Position numbers and translations under genes: made by a program
Source: Thermoguttaceae bacterium
Lineage (GTDB): Bacteria > Planctomycetota > Planctomycetia > Pirellulales > Thermoguttaceae
Assembly (NCBI GenBank): GCA_017454585.1
Contig: JAFTCU010000208.1
Location: forward strand, 1-17,345
DNA: 17,345 nt
Direction of reading: 5' to 3'
Notes under the pieces: generated by a model
Told to the model about the DNA's origin: nothing
What the model saw: only the letters and a program-made list of their open reading frames with translations
The model's database searches: none
In this document: piece by piece, positions 1 through 6,111 of the stretch
Position numbering within the stretch: the stretch's first letter is position 1
How the letters are laid out: each line of letters begins with the position of its first letter

Positions 1-137
1 AAACGAAAATTTACCGTCACATAGAAGTATAAACGATTTTCGGGTTTTGTAAAGGGGGCTCCCCGACCAGTTTCAGGTCCCAACTTGAAAAGGTCCAGCT
101 CAAGTTTCACGTCCAGCCCGCTGTCAGCTCCAGCGAT
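1..137. other. intergenic, nothing recognised
   Basis: No coding region, RNA gene or strong hairpin is visible in these first 137 bases. Short GTCCAGC-like words recur between about 90 and 135 but do not form a regular repeat. The stretch leads directly into repeat element 1. Confidence 0.4.
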
Positions 138-460
138 TATAGGCCCCGCGGATCAGGCGGATTAAGGCGGATTGGTTTTTTAAAAAGAAGTTCAAACCCT
201 TTTCCAGTGGGTGAGTCACACGCGGTTCAAACCTTGATTTAAACACGGATTTTCACGGATTAGAAGGATTCCCACGGATTTTTAAAGAAAAAAGGATGAA
301 ATCTTTCCTGAAAAAATCCTTTTAATCCCTTAAATCCGCGGAAATCCGTGTTTAAATGAAAGGTTGGAAGCGGAATGGGCTTGGAGTTTACACGGTCAAT
401 TTGGAATTTTTCTTTTTAAAATCTCATCTGCCTTAATCCGCCTGATCCGCGGGGCCTATA
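138..460 (-). repeat. nested inverted-repeat element, copy 1
   Basis: This is a 323-base element made of two nested inverted repeats. The outer arms are 138-172 and 426-460; both begin or end with TATAGGCCCCGCGGATC and are almost perfect reverse complements. The inner arms are about 238-270 and 315-356, carrying TTTAAACACGGATTT on the left and its complement on the right. Each arm is itself a run of GGAT words every 9-10 bases. Its spacers and loop match the reverse complement of copy 2 (1479-1774), so it is inverted relative to copies 2 and 3. No open reading frame lies inside. It could be a non-autonomous mobile element, a transcribed hairpin or a nucleoid/replication-associated repeat; the sequence does not decide. 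Confidence 0.85.
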
Positions 461-618
461 GAGGCCTCCGGCGTTCCCGAAGGGACTGATTCTCGCGTGC
501 GCCGGATTTAAGGAGTTTTTCATTCCACCCCCTTGTTCTTTGGCAAAAAAAGAGTAAAATAAATTGGATTCTGTTATTTGCGCGTCACCCCCGCACCCAA
601 GTGAGAAAGAAGAAAACA
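461..618. other. map upstream region
   Basis: Between copy 1 of the repeat and map there is one possible stem-loop, TCCGGCG at 467-473 with CGCCGGA at 500-506, followed by TTTAAGGAGTTTTT, which could be a weak terminator on the plus strand. A possible promoter follows (separate entry). No gene is seen. Confidence 0.35.
533..560 (+). promoter_or_regulatory. possible sigma70 promoter of map
   Basis: TTGTTC at 533-538 and TAAAAT at 555-560 are separated by 16 bases. The -10 matches the consensus in five of six positions, the -35 in only three. The predicted transcript would start near 567, about 50 bases before the map start codon. The position is good but the -35 match is poor. Confidence 0.3.
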
Positions 619-1419
619 ATGATCGAGATCAAGACGAAACGCGAAATTCGTTTGATGCGCCGTGCCGGGTACCAGGTTTGGGTCGCTCATGAGATGATCC
701 GGAACGCCATCAAGCCCGGTCTGACCACCCGCGAGCTGAACGACATGGTGGAGAAGTACTACCATTCCAAAAACATCGAGTGCATGTTCAAAGGTGTGCA
801 GCTCCATTCCCGCCACAAACCGTTTCCGGCCGCGTGCTGCATGTCGGTGAACGAGGAGGTGGTGCACGGGATCCCGAGCGACCGCGTTCTGGTCGAGGGC
901 GACATCGTGAGCGTGGACATCGGCTCGCGTATTGCCGGCTGGTGCGGGGATTCCGCCTACACGAGCGCGGTGGGGGAAATTTCCGACGAGAAGAAAAAAC
1001 TCCTCCAGGTCACCAAAGGGACGCTCGATCTGGCCATTTCGCTTCTTTCGCAGAAAAATCACTGGAACGCCATCGCGAAGGAAATGGAAATCTTCGTCGA
1101 GGACCACGGTTTCTCCGTCGTGGATGATTTCGTCGGGCACGGCATCGGCCGCGAAATGCACATGGACCCGCAGGTTCCGAATTACTACTGCCCGCACGCG
1201 GATTTCCGCATCCAGCCGGGCCTGGTGTTGGCGATCGAGCCGATGGTGAACGTGGGAACGCACAAAGTCCGCGAGGGCGAAGACGGCTGGGTCCAGCGCA
1301 CCGCCGACGGCAAGCCGAGCGCCCACTTTGAACACACGGTGGCGATCACGGAAAACGGCCCGTACGTCCTGACCGCCGCGGAGGATGAGTACAATAACAA
1401 GGCGTTCGCGAATTACTAA
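619..1419 (+). CDS. map: methionine aminopeptidase, type I
   Basis: This 266-residue protein removes the initiator methionine from nascent proteins in the cytoplasm, using a dinuclear metal centre. All five canonical ligands are visible: D100 (SVDIG), D111 (WCGDSAY), H174 (VGHGIG), E207 (AIEPMV) and E238 (HFEHTV); the conserved H83 of the EVVHGIP segment is also present. The ATG at 619 is preferred because the family usually begins at this point (MIEIKTKREIRLMRRAG). An in-frame GTG at 601 would add six residues. No strong Shine-Dalgarno site precedes it, only an AGAAAGAAG purine stretch. The length fits the short type Ia class with no N-terminal zinc extension. The gene stands alone, with an inverted copy of the same repeat on each side. 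Family assignment is secure. Confidence 0.96.
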   Translation: MIEIKTKREIRLMRRAGYQVWVAHEMIRNAIKPGLTTRELNDMVEKYYHSKNIECMFKGVQLHSRHKPFPAACCMSVNEEVVHGIPSDRVLVEGDIVSVDIGSRIAGWCGDSAYTSAVGEISDEKKKLLQVTKGTLDLAISLLSQKNHWNAIAKEMEIFVEDHGFSVVDDFVGHGIGREMHMDPQVPNYYCPHADFRIQPGLVLAIEPMVNVGTHKVREGEDGWVQRTADGKPSAHFEHTVAITENGPYVLTAAEDEYNNKAFANY

Positions 1420-1478
1420 AAAACCCCAAAAAATCCGGGGCACGAGAAAATCTGGCCCGACGGGAACGTCCAAGGTCG

Positions 1479-1774
1479 CTATAGGCCCCGCGGATCGGGC
1501 GGATGAGGCGGATTAAGGCGGATGGGATTTAAAAAAGAAAAATTCCAAATCGTCCGGGTAAACTCCAACCCCGCTCCGCTTCCAACCTTTTATTTAAACA
1601 CGGATTTCCACGGATTTAAGGGATTAAAAGGATTTTTTCAGGAAAGACTTCATCCTTTTTTCTTTAAAAATCCGTGGGAATCCTTCTAATCCGTGGAAAT
1701 CCGTGTTTCAATTAAGGTTTGAACCAGGTACGGCTTGCCCTCTGAAAAAGGGCTTAAACTTTTTTAAACTTCCA
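1479..1774 (+). repeat. nested inverted-repeat element, copy 2 (right outer arm missing)
   Basis: The left outer arm is 1479-1523, starting CTATAGGCCCCGCGGATC. The inner arms are about 1591-1638 and 1666-1708 and pair almost perfectly. The spacers and loop match copy 1 in reverse complement over nearly the whole element. The match stops around 1774, where the right outer arm with its ATCCGC words should begin; instead the leader of the ROK gene starts. The copy is therefore truncated, or its end was replaced by the gene's upstream region. It fills nearly all of the gap between map and the ROK gene. Confidence 0.82.
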
Positions 1775-1824
1775 ATTTTGCAGCGGGTCTGACGTTCATT
1801 TTGCTTCTTTTTGATACAGAAATC

Positions 1825-2727
1825 ATGAAAACTATCCTTGCAATCGATATTGGCGGGTCGAAGATGCTCGCCGGGCTGGCCCGCGGTGAAGGTGACGAGT
1901 TTGAGATCGTTCAGTCCGTCGGGGAGGCGCTCCCGGCCGAGATGACCGAAGACGGGATCCTGCGCGAGATCGATAAACTCTGCGCCCAGCTCCCTCTTGA
2001 CCAGATCGACGCGGTCGGCGTGACCATTCCCGGCCTGGCCGACGAGCGGGTCTGGATCTACGCTCCGTTCAGCGGGATCCAGAATTTTAAGATCATGGAC
2101 GCGCTCGAAGCCCGGTTTCCTGGCAAGCCGATCGCGATCGAAAACGACGTGAACGCCTGTGCGATTGCCGAGGGCATTTTCGGAGCGTGCCGGGGCGTGC
2201 GGGATGTCATCTGGCTCACCATATCCAACGGGAACGCCGGAGGGATCGTCCTCGACGGCAAAATCTACCGCGGCGCGCTGGGCTTTTCCGGCGAATTTGG
2301 CCATTTGAACGTCGTGCCGGACGGTGAGCTGTGCGGCTGCGGAAATCGCGGCTGCATGGAAGCCGAGTGCGCAGGGCCGGGCATTTCACGATACTACGCC
2401 CGGCTGACCGGCTCCCCGGAATTTGTTCCCGCTTCGGAGATCGCGCGGCGTGCGGAGGCCGGCGAAGAAGCCGCTCTGGAGACGTACCGCCGGGAAGGGC
2501 GTGTTTTGGGTCACGCGCTGGCGAACGCCTCAAATATTTTGAACCCGGCGAAGATCATCATCGGCGGCGGCGTGTCGCGAGCATGGAAACTCTTTTACCC
2601 GACACTGGAAGAATCTTTCCACAAGAATATTTTTCACCGTGCGAACGACTCCATTCTCATTGAGCCGACCGCGCTGGGCTACGAAGCCGCTCTGATGGGG
2701 GCCGTGGCGCTGACGCTTCAGAAATAA
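1825..2727 (+). CDS. ROK-family sugar kinase (glucokinase-like)
   Basis: This 300-residue protein probably phosphorylates a hexose or N-acetylated hexosamine with ATP in the cytoplasm. The N-terminal phosphate-binding motif AIDIGGSK is followed by the catalytic-base motif ENDVNA (D108), then the zinc site formed by H160 (EFGHLNV) and the cysteines of CGCGNRGC (C170, C172, C177), and a C-terminal IIIGGGVS motif. The lack of a DNA-binding helix-turn-helix at the N-terminus argues for a kinase rather than a NagC/XylR-type repressor. The loop usually written as a glycine-rich TGxGGG here reads NGNAGG, a deviation that may affect specificity. The ATG at 1825 directly precedes KTILAIDIGG; a TTG at 1801 would add eight unlikely residues. 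The gene converges on the prepilin gene and shares its terminator. The substrate cannot be named. Confidence 0.88.
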   Translation: MKTILAIDIGGSKMLAGLARGEGDEFEIVQSVGEALPAEMTEDGILREIDKLCAQLPLDQIDAVGVTIPGLADERVWIYAPFSGIQNFKIMDALEARFPGKPIAIENDVNACAIAEGIFGACRGVRDVIWLTISNGNAGGIVLDGKIYRGALGFSGEFGHLNVVPDGELCGCGNRGCMEAECAGPGISRYYARLTGSPEFVPASEIARRAEAGEEAALETYRREGRVLGHALANASNILNPAKIIIGGGVSRAWKLFYPTLEESFHKNIFHRANDSILIEPTALGYEAALMGAVALTLQK

Positions 2728-2759
2728 ATTTTGAAACTTCACCTCTTTTAAAACACAAA

Positions 2760-2778
2760 CCGGGCTTAAAAAGCCCGG
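2760..2778. terminator. bidirectional intrinsic terminator
   Basis: CCGGGCTT and AAGCCCGG form a perfect 8-base-pair stem around an AAA loop. On the plus strand it is followed by TCGTGGTTTTTA, ending the ROK kinase transcript; on the minus strand by TTTGTGTTTTAAAA, ending the prepilin transcript. It sits in the 84-base gap between these convergent genes. Confidence 0.8.
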
Positions 2779-2811
2779 TCGTGGTTTTTAGGTTAAACGC
2801 AGCAAAATCGA

Positions 2812-3207
2812 TTACGGAGCAGGTGTGAAGTTGACATCAGAACCGTCATTCGGAGCCTGCGTATTAAAAGCCGTGACTCCCTGGCTGGGCTTCTCACCAG
2901 TATTTTCGCAGGATTCAAAGTCTTCGGCTTCATTCACACGAGCCTGATAAATATAAGCGCCATCGATGAAATAGGAATTGGAAGCACCGTCAACAACTTT
3001 ATCGGGTGTGCCAACTTCCCACGGCCAGCAGATGTAGTAGGACTGGTCAAGAGCGACCATGGCTTCGGCGACGTCGCCAAGTTCGGTGTTGATCGCGTCA
3101 CGAACGGCGGACAGAGCACCAACGACTCCGATGACCATAACGGTGATGAGGAGGATCCACTCGAAAGTCAAAACGCCTGATTCCTCATTGTACAAACGAT
3201 TCAGCAT
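2812..3207 (-). CDS. Flp/type IV-like prepilin (pseudopilin)
   Basis: This 131-residue protein has a short basic leader ending in ESG, then VLTFE with glutamate at mature position 5, and a hydrophobic stretch of about 20 residues: the hallmark of a prepilin processed by a prepilin peptidase. The segment after it (DAINTELGDVAEA) resembles small planctomycete pilins, and the rest is a variable, acidic domain with only two cysteines. It is probably assembled into a pilus or secretion pseudopilus in the envelope; no assembly genes are in the window. The start at 3207 is chosen because AAGGAG lies six bases upstream; an in-frame upstream ATG would put 22 residues before the leader and spoil it. 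A decayed second copy lies just upstream, and a very strong promoter lies beyond that. Specific function is unknown. Confidence 0.82.
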   Translation of the reverse strand: MLNRLYNEESGVLTFEWILLITVMVIGVVGALSAVRDAINTELGDVAEAMVALDQSYYICWPWEVGTPDKVVDGASNSYFIDGAYIYQARVNEAEDFESCENTGEKPSQGVTAFNTQAPNDGSDVNFTPAP

Positions 3208-3302
3208 AATAGTCTCCTTGTTGAGGGTAAAAACGGGTTCCTGCATTCTGAGGCCAATCAAACTGGCATACACTTTTGAAGTACAAGGAACATTTGGTAA
3301 AA

Positions 3303-3323
3303 CCTAGCTTAAAAAGCCTGGTC
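3303..3323 (-). other. decayed copy of the pilin terminator
   Basis: This stretch aligns without gaps to 2760-2780 with three substitutions. They leave two adjacent mismatches inside the former 8-base-pair stem, so the hairpin should be much weaker. It lies between the strong promoter at 3610-3637 and the intact prepilin gene, where a working terminator would block expression. Confidence 0.6.
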
Positions 3324-3506
3324 AAGGACATTATATCTTAACGAATTACCGGGAGTACCGGTAAAAAGTTGGATGGGTCGATCGTTCTCATTAACGCTGC
3401 TGCCGGATTCGTTATATTCCCACGACAGGGAAATATAATACGTTTCATCAAACGCGACGATTCTTCCAGGAACAAACGTTTCAAAATCGTTAAATAAAGT
3501 TGTTTC
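3309..3506 (-). pseudogene. decayed prepilin duplicate
   Basis: On the minus strand one frame reads IVAFDETYYISLSWE, which matches the intact prepilin's MVALDQSYYICWPWE. Further on, a different frame reads SNFLPVLP, matching the intact C-terminus VNFTPAP. The homology therefore crosses frames, so at least one indel has occurred. The open frame has no ATG, GTG or TTG start, is closed upstream by a TAG, and the leader and hydrophobic N-terminus are gone. Its end runs through a sequence matching the intact gene's terminator with three changes in 21 bases (3303-3323). It is best explained as a tandem duplicate of gene plus terminator that lost its 5' part. A recombined pilin cassette is less likely. 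Confidence 0.7.
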
Positions 3507-3609
3507 CTAACATAAAGCATCCATTAGTACATGCAACTTTATACAATGTAGGTAAAATATAACGGAAAGTGCAATTATACAACTTACGTCGTTTTTTCCT
3601 AACATTATT

Positions 3610-3637
3610 ATTATAACACATATACGTGAAATGTCAA
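3610..3637 (-). promoter_or_regulatory. perfect-consensus sigma70 promoter of the pilin locus
   Basis: On the minus strand TTGACA (3632-3637) and TATAAT (3610-3615) both match the consensus exactly, with a 16-base spacer. The start of transcription should be near 3603, giving a leader of about 395 bases to the intact prepilin ATG that contains the pilin relic. A second TATAAT at 3574-3579 with a weak -35 (TTAGGA, 17-base spacer) could be an additional start. Confidence 0.75.
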
Positions 3638-3800
3638 TAAACAGACTAAAAAAATTATAAAAATTTATTAAAAAAGTAGAATTTTAATAATTCTCTTCCC
3701 TTTATTTTTCATTATCTCGATAGATTTTATAAGGAAACAGAACAGTTTTAACCTGTTTTCTTGTTTTTCCTATTTTAAAGAAAATTTTTACTATTTTCAC
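3638..3800 (-). promoter_or_regulatory. AT-rich upstream region (UP-element-like)
   Basis: The 160 bases upstream of the consensus -35 are almost entirely A and T, with A- and T-tracts, in sharp contrast to the GC-rich coding DNA around it. In known promoters such tracts bind the RNA polymerase alpha C-terminal domain or bend DNA. No open reading frame is seen. This and the relic account for the whole gene-free stretch 3208-3858. Confidence 0.45.
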
Positions 3801-3803
3801 AAA

Positions 3804-3843
3804 AAAGTTCCAGAGACGGCCCCAAAACCGCCTCTGGAACTTT
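3804..3843 (-). terminator. intrinsic terminator of the FNT gene
   Basis: Stem arms 3804-3819 and 3828-3843 pair over 16 bases with a single mismatch around an eight-base CCCCAAAA loop. On the minus strand the stem runs into a T-rich tract (TTTTTTGTG). It begins 16 bases downstream of the FNT stop codon. Confidence 0.85.
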
Positions 3844-3858
3844 AAAAAAAGAAATTTT

Positions 3859-4485
3859 TTACCTGATGCGATTCATCAAAGGAAGGAACCAGCCGCCCAA
3901 AGAGTTTCCGAGCGTCATCATTAATATGGAACCAATCGTCGGGCCGGGGTTGGAGGTCACGCAGCCGGAAATGCTGAAATAGTACATGTTGGCAATGCAG
4001 TGCTCAAAACCGGACAGGATGAAGACCATCACACAGAAAAAAACCATCGCGAACCGGAAAAGCGGCGGCTGTTCCTGGCGAAACATATCGACCGCGATAA
4101 ACATCAAAAGACCGCAAAACACCGACAGAATGAGTACGCTTGACCACGTATCCGCCAGTTTGACCTCGCAAAGTTTCATCGCGGCAGGGACGATTTTCTC
4201 CGCAACACGCGTCTGTCGGATCGCCATTCCAACGAGGAACGTCCCGAGAAAATTGCCGAGCCAGATCAACACGAGTGTCGCGATGTACGGAATAAACGAG
4301 GTCCAGGTCTGGGTCATGAGATACCCAATCGCGCCAGTGTACAGCTTGAACGTGAAACAAAGGATCAGGAACAGGCCGAACCCGAACAGGAACGCACCAG
4401 GGATCCCTCCTCCAACGGAAAGATTCACGGTCCCGGCGATTCCAAGAGCGATACCAGCCAAGATGGCGTTGAGGAATGTTTTCAT
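3859..4485 (-). CDS. formate/nitrite transporter (FNT) family channel, short form
   Basis: This 208-residue integral membrane protein has about six hydrophobic segments. The family signature SGFEHCIANMY is present, with the central histidine as H162 next to E161, and the matching first-half loop reads KLYTGAIGY (K47, T50). FNT channels are pentamers passing formate, nitrite, hydrosulfide or acetate-like monoanions across the inner membrane. In an anaerobe formate is the likeliest cargo, but the substrate cannot be read from the sequence. It is shorter than FocA-type proteins (about 280 residues). The start at 4485 follows AGGAAAGGG with good spacing; the upstream ATG at 4509 lacks such a site. 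It is the second gene of an operon, 30 bases after the TIGR03009 gene. Confidence 0.87.
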   Translation of the reverse strand: MKTFLNAILAGIALGIAGTVNLSVGGGIPGAFLFGFGLFLILCFTFKLYTGAIGYLMTQTWTSFIPYIATLVLIWLGNFLGTFLVGMAIRQTRVAEKIVPAAMKLCEVKLADTWSSVLILSVFCGLLMFIAVDMFRQEQPPLFRFAMVFFCVMVFILSGFEHCIANMYYFSISGCVTSNPGPTIGSILMMTLGNSLGGWFLPLMNRIR

Positions 4486-4515
4486 AAAAATCCCTTTCCT
4501 TTCAGGCATTGGCCG

Positions 4516-5340
4516 TCATTCCACCGGAACGACTTTCATCTTGAGTTTTTCGGGCACCGTTGGGAGCCATGTACTCGGAAGAAGCTGTGTCTTGTTTACC
4601 TTCATCTCTTTCAGGTCAAAAATATACACGTGCTGATCCTGATTCGCTTTGAAGAGCTTGATTGCCAGCGGACGCACTTCATCGGCAAACGAAATAATCA
4701 TCACCGCACGCTGGAATTCGCTCGCGTCCTCGGAATTTTTCGGATACGCTTCGAGCCAAATCTGCCCCGGTCGGGCGAGATTGGCCTCTGGCTGGATCTG
4801 ACGGATATAGTACCGGCGTTTCAGTTCGTCGGCCGAGGCCCCGAAAAGGAACGGGAGCGGGCCGGACGTGATCCCCTTACCTCGTAATTCCGGCGGGAGG
4901 GTGTACTGGTCGATCTGTTTTTGCGCGAATTTGTACTCGAAAACACTTTTACCATCGCAGAGCCACTTCTCACTGAGTTGGCCATCGAGTGTCGAGACCG
5001 CAAACATTCCATGGTCCGGCGCTTCGTAACGCAGCTCGCCGGTTTCCTGGGTTTTCTGGAACTGCGCGTTATCGATCGAACGGCGGTACAGGATCCTGTT
5101 GAATGTCGTCTCAAACGTGTGAATTCCCACACTAAATTTTTCCCAACGCGCCAGTACTGCGTCCGTGGCGGCCTGTTCCTGCGCGTTTAGAACAAACGGA
5201 GCCGGCATGGGACGCTCGGCTGAACCATCCTGCTGCGGCACGATTGGCGCTTCCGGAACAGTTCCAGGTACCTGGTTCTGGGCCAGTACCGCAGAAGAAA
5301 GTAAAAGCATCACGGAAAGGAATGAAAAAATACGGGTCAT
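4516..5340 (-). CDS. TIGR03009 planctomycete domain protein, LolA-like, periplasmic
   Basis: The 274-residue protein begins with a signal peptide (residues 1-20, cleavage after VLA), then a proline-rich segment to about 48 and one domain from about 55 to the end. The domain carries EKWLCDGKSVFEY (about 124-136), PPELRGKGI and GPLPFLFG (160-167), which I recognise from the planctomycete-specific TIGR03009 family. That family is predicted to share the LolA/LolB half-barrel fold that carries lipoproteins or lipids across the periplasm. No cysteine lipobox is present, so it should be soluble. GGAG lies about eight bases before the ATG. It is first in an operon with the FNT channel, which may mean only co-expression. 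Biochemical role is unknown for the family. Confidence 0.85.
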   Translation of the reverse strand: MTRIFSFLSVMLLLSSAVLAQNQVPGTVPEAPIVPQQDGSAERPMPAPFVLNAQEQAATDAVLARWEKFSVGIHTFETTFNRILYRRSIDNAQFQKTQETGELRYEAPDHGMFAVSTLDGQLSEKWLCDGKSVFEYKFAQKQIDQYTLPPELRGKGITSGPLPFLFGASADELKRRYYIRQIQPEANLARPGQIWLEAYPKNSEDASEFQRAVMIISFADEVRPLAIKLFKANQDQHVYIFDLKEMKVNKTQLLPSTWLPTVPEKLKMKVVPVE

Positions 5341-5372
5341 TAATCAGTCTCCAACTGTTTGAAATTTGGGTG

Positions 5373-5401
5373 ATTTTAATAGTTCACGTATTTTAACACA
5401 A
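5373..5401 (-). promoter_or_regulatory. probable sigma70 promoter of the TIGR03009-FNT operon
   Basis: On the minus strand TTGTGT (5396-5401) and TAAAAT (5373-5378) are 17 bases apart, ending 32 bases before the start codon. The -10 matches five of six consensus positions, the -35 three. The -35 overlaps the T-tract of the preceding operon's terminator. Confidence 0.45.
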
Positions 5402-5428
5402 AAAAGAGATTTTGGAAAGAGGAATCTC
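5400..5428 (-). terminator. probable intrinsic terminator of the HAD operon
   Basis: On the minus strand GAGATT (5423-5428) and AATCTC (5406-5411) form a six-base-pair stem with an eleven-base loop, followed by TTTTTTG. The stem is short and AT-rich, but the T-tract is good and the site is 30 bases after the HAD stop codon. Confidence 0.5.
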
Positions 5429-5457
5429 AAAAAAAATTATGAAGACGAAAAAAGATT

Positions 5458-6111
5458 CTACAATATTCTTATGATCCGCTCGTCATCCAGTGTTTCGGCG
5501 ATGAGCGAGGCCATCGAAAAATCCTGATCCTTGCTGTGTTCTCCCGGAATAGCCACAACGAACGCCCCGGCGTTGGCTCCGGCAAGGCAGCCATTATGAC
5601 TGTCCTCCAGAACCATCATCGACGCTGGGGCCACTCCAAAACGTTCCGCAGCTCGCAGATACATTTCCGGGTGCGGCTTGCCATGCGTTACATCGTCAGA
5701 AGTGAGGATAAAGTCAAACCGCCTCTCAAGATCATGGATCGGAAGCATCTGACGCACCAGCTCCGGGCAGGAACTCGTGCAGACCGCGTGCGGGATTCCA
5801 AGCGCATCCAGGCGATCCAGAAGGTGAAACAAACCCGGCATCGGCTGCAACAGGTCTGGCATGATCGAGAGAAAAATTTCGTTGGACTTGACCTGAAGCT
5901 CCTCCCAGGTAACCGGCAGATCATGCGCGTCGATCATCTTCTGGAAAGAGTCCTGCGGCGTACAGCCCATCAAAGATTTCGAAAGGGCGTGGGTGTACTC
6001 ACAGCCAAAAAGACGCAAAAGGCGTACACCCGTTTCAAAATAAACGTCCTCAGAATTGAACATCAGACCGTCCATATCAAACGCAGCGGCCTGGATTTTA
6101 AGTTCGCTCAT
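5458..6111 (-). CDS. HAD-superfamily subfamily IA hydrolase (phosphatase/beta-phosphoglucomutase-like)
   Basis: This 217-residue cytoplasmic enzyme should form a phospho-aspartate intermediate on small phosphorylated metabolites. All four HAD motifs are visible: FDMDG (nucleophile D12, acid/base D14), CTSS (T112-S114), the motif III lysine in HGKPHPEMY (K145), and VLEDSHNG (E169, D170). Residues from about 16 to 85 form the helical cap. The arrangement is typical of phosphoglycolate phosphatase and beta-phosphoglucomutase relatives; the exact substrate cannot be given. The stop TGA of the upstream gene overlaps this ATG (TGATG), so translation is probably coupled; a GTG one codon earlier is an alternative start. 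No clear Shine-Dalgarno site is seen, in keeping with coupling. Confidence 0.9.
   Translation of the reverse strand: MSELKIQAAAFDMDGLMFNSEDVYFETGVRLLRLFGCEYTHALSKSLMGCTPQDSFQKMIDAHDLPVTWEELQVKSNEIFLSIMPDLLQPMPGLFHLLDRLDALGIPHAVCTSSCPELVRQMLPIHDLERRFDFILTSDDVTHGKPHPEMYLRAAERFGVAPASMMVLEDSHNGCLAGANAGAFVVAIPGEHSKDQDFSMASLIAETLDDERIIRIL

Noticed and set aside
138..460. CRISPR-like array or tandem repeat
   Set aside because: The repeated words are about 10 bases with no unique spacers of regular length, and they run in opposite directions in the two halves. Nested inverted repeats explain them better; no cas genes are present.
540..560. TTGGCA with TAAAAT as a map promoter
   Set aside because: The spacer is only 9 bases, too short for sigma70. 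TTGTTC at 533-538 gives an acceptable spacer.
3242..3257. Sigma54-like site upstream of the pilin (TTGGCC...TGCA on the minus strand)
   Set aside because: GG and GC are separated by 9 bases rather than the required 10, and the inner positions do not match. A perfect sigma70 promoter lies upstream instead.
3338..3520. Sixty-residue open frame on the minus strand as a real small gene
   Set aside because: It starts without a ribosome site and only its C-terminal part resembles the pilin, the rest of the similarity lying in another frame. It is part of the frameshifted relic.
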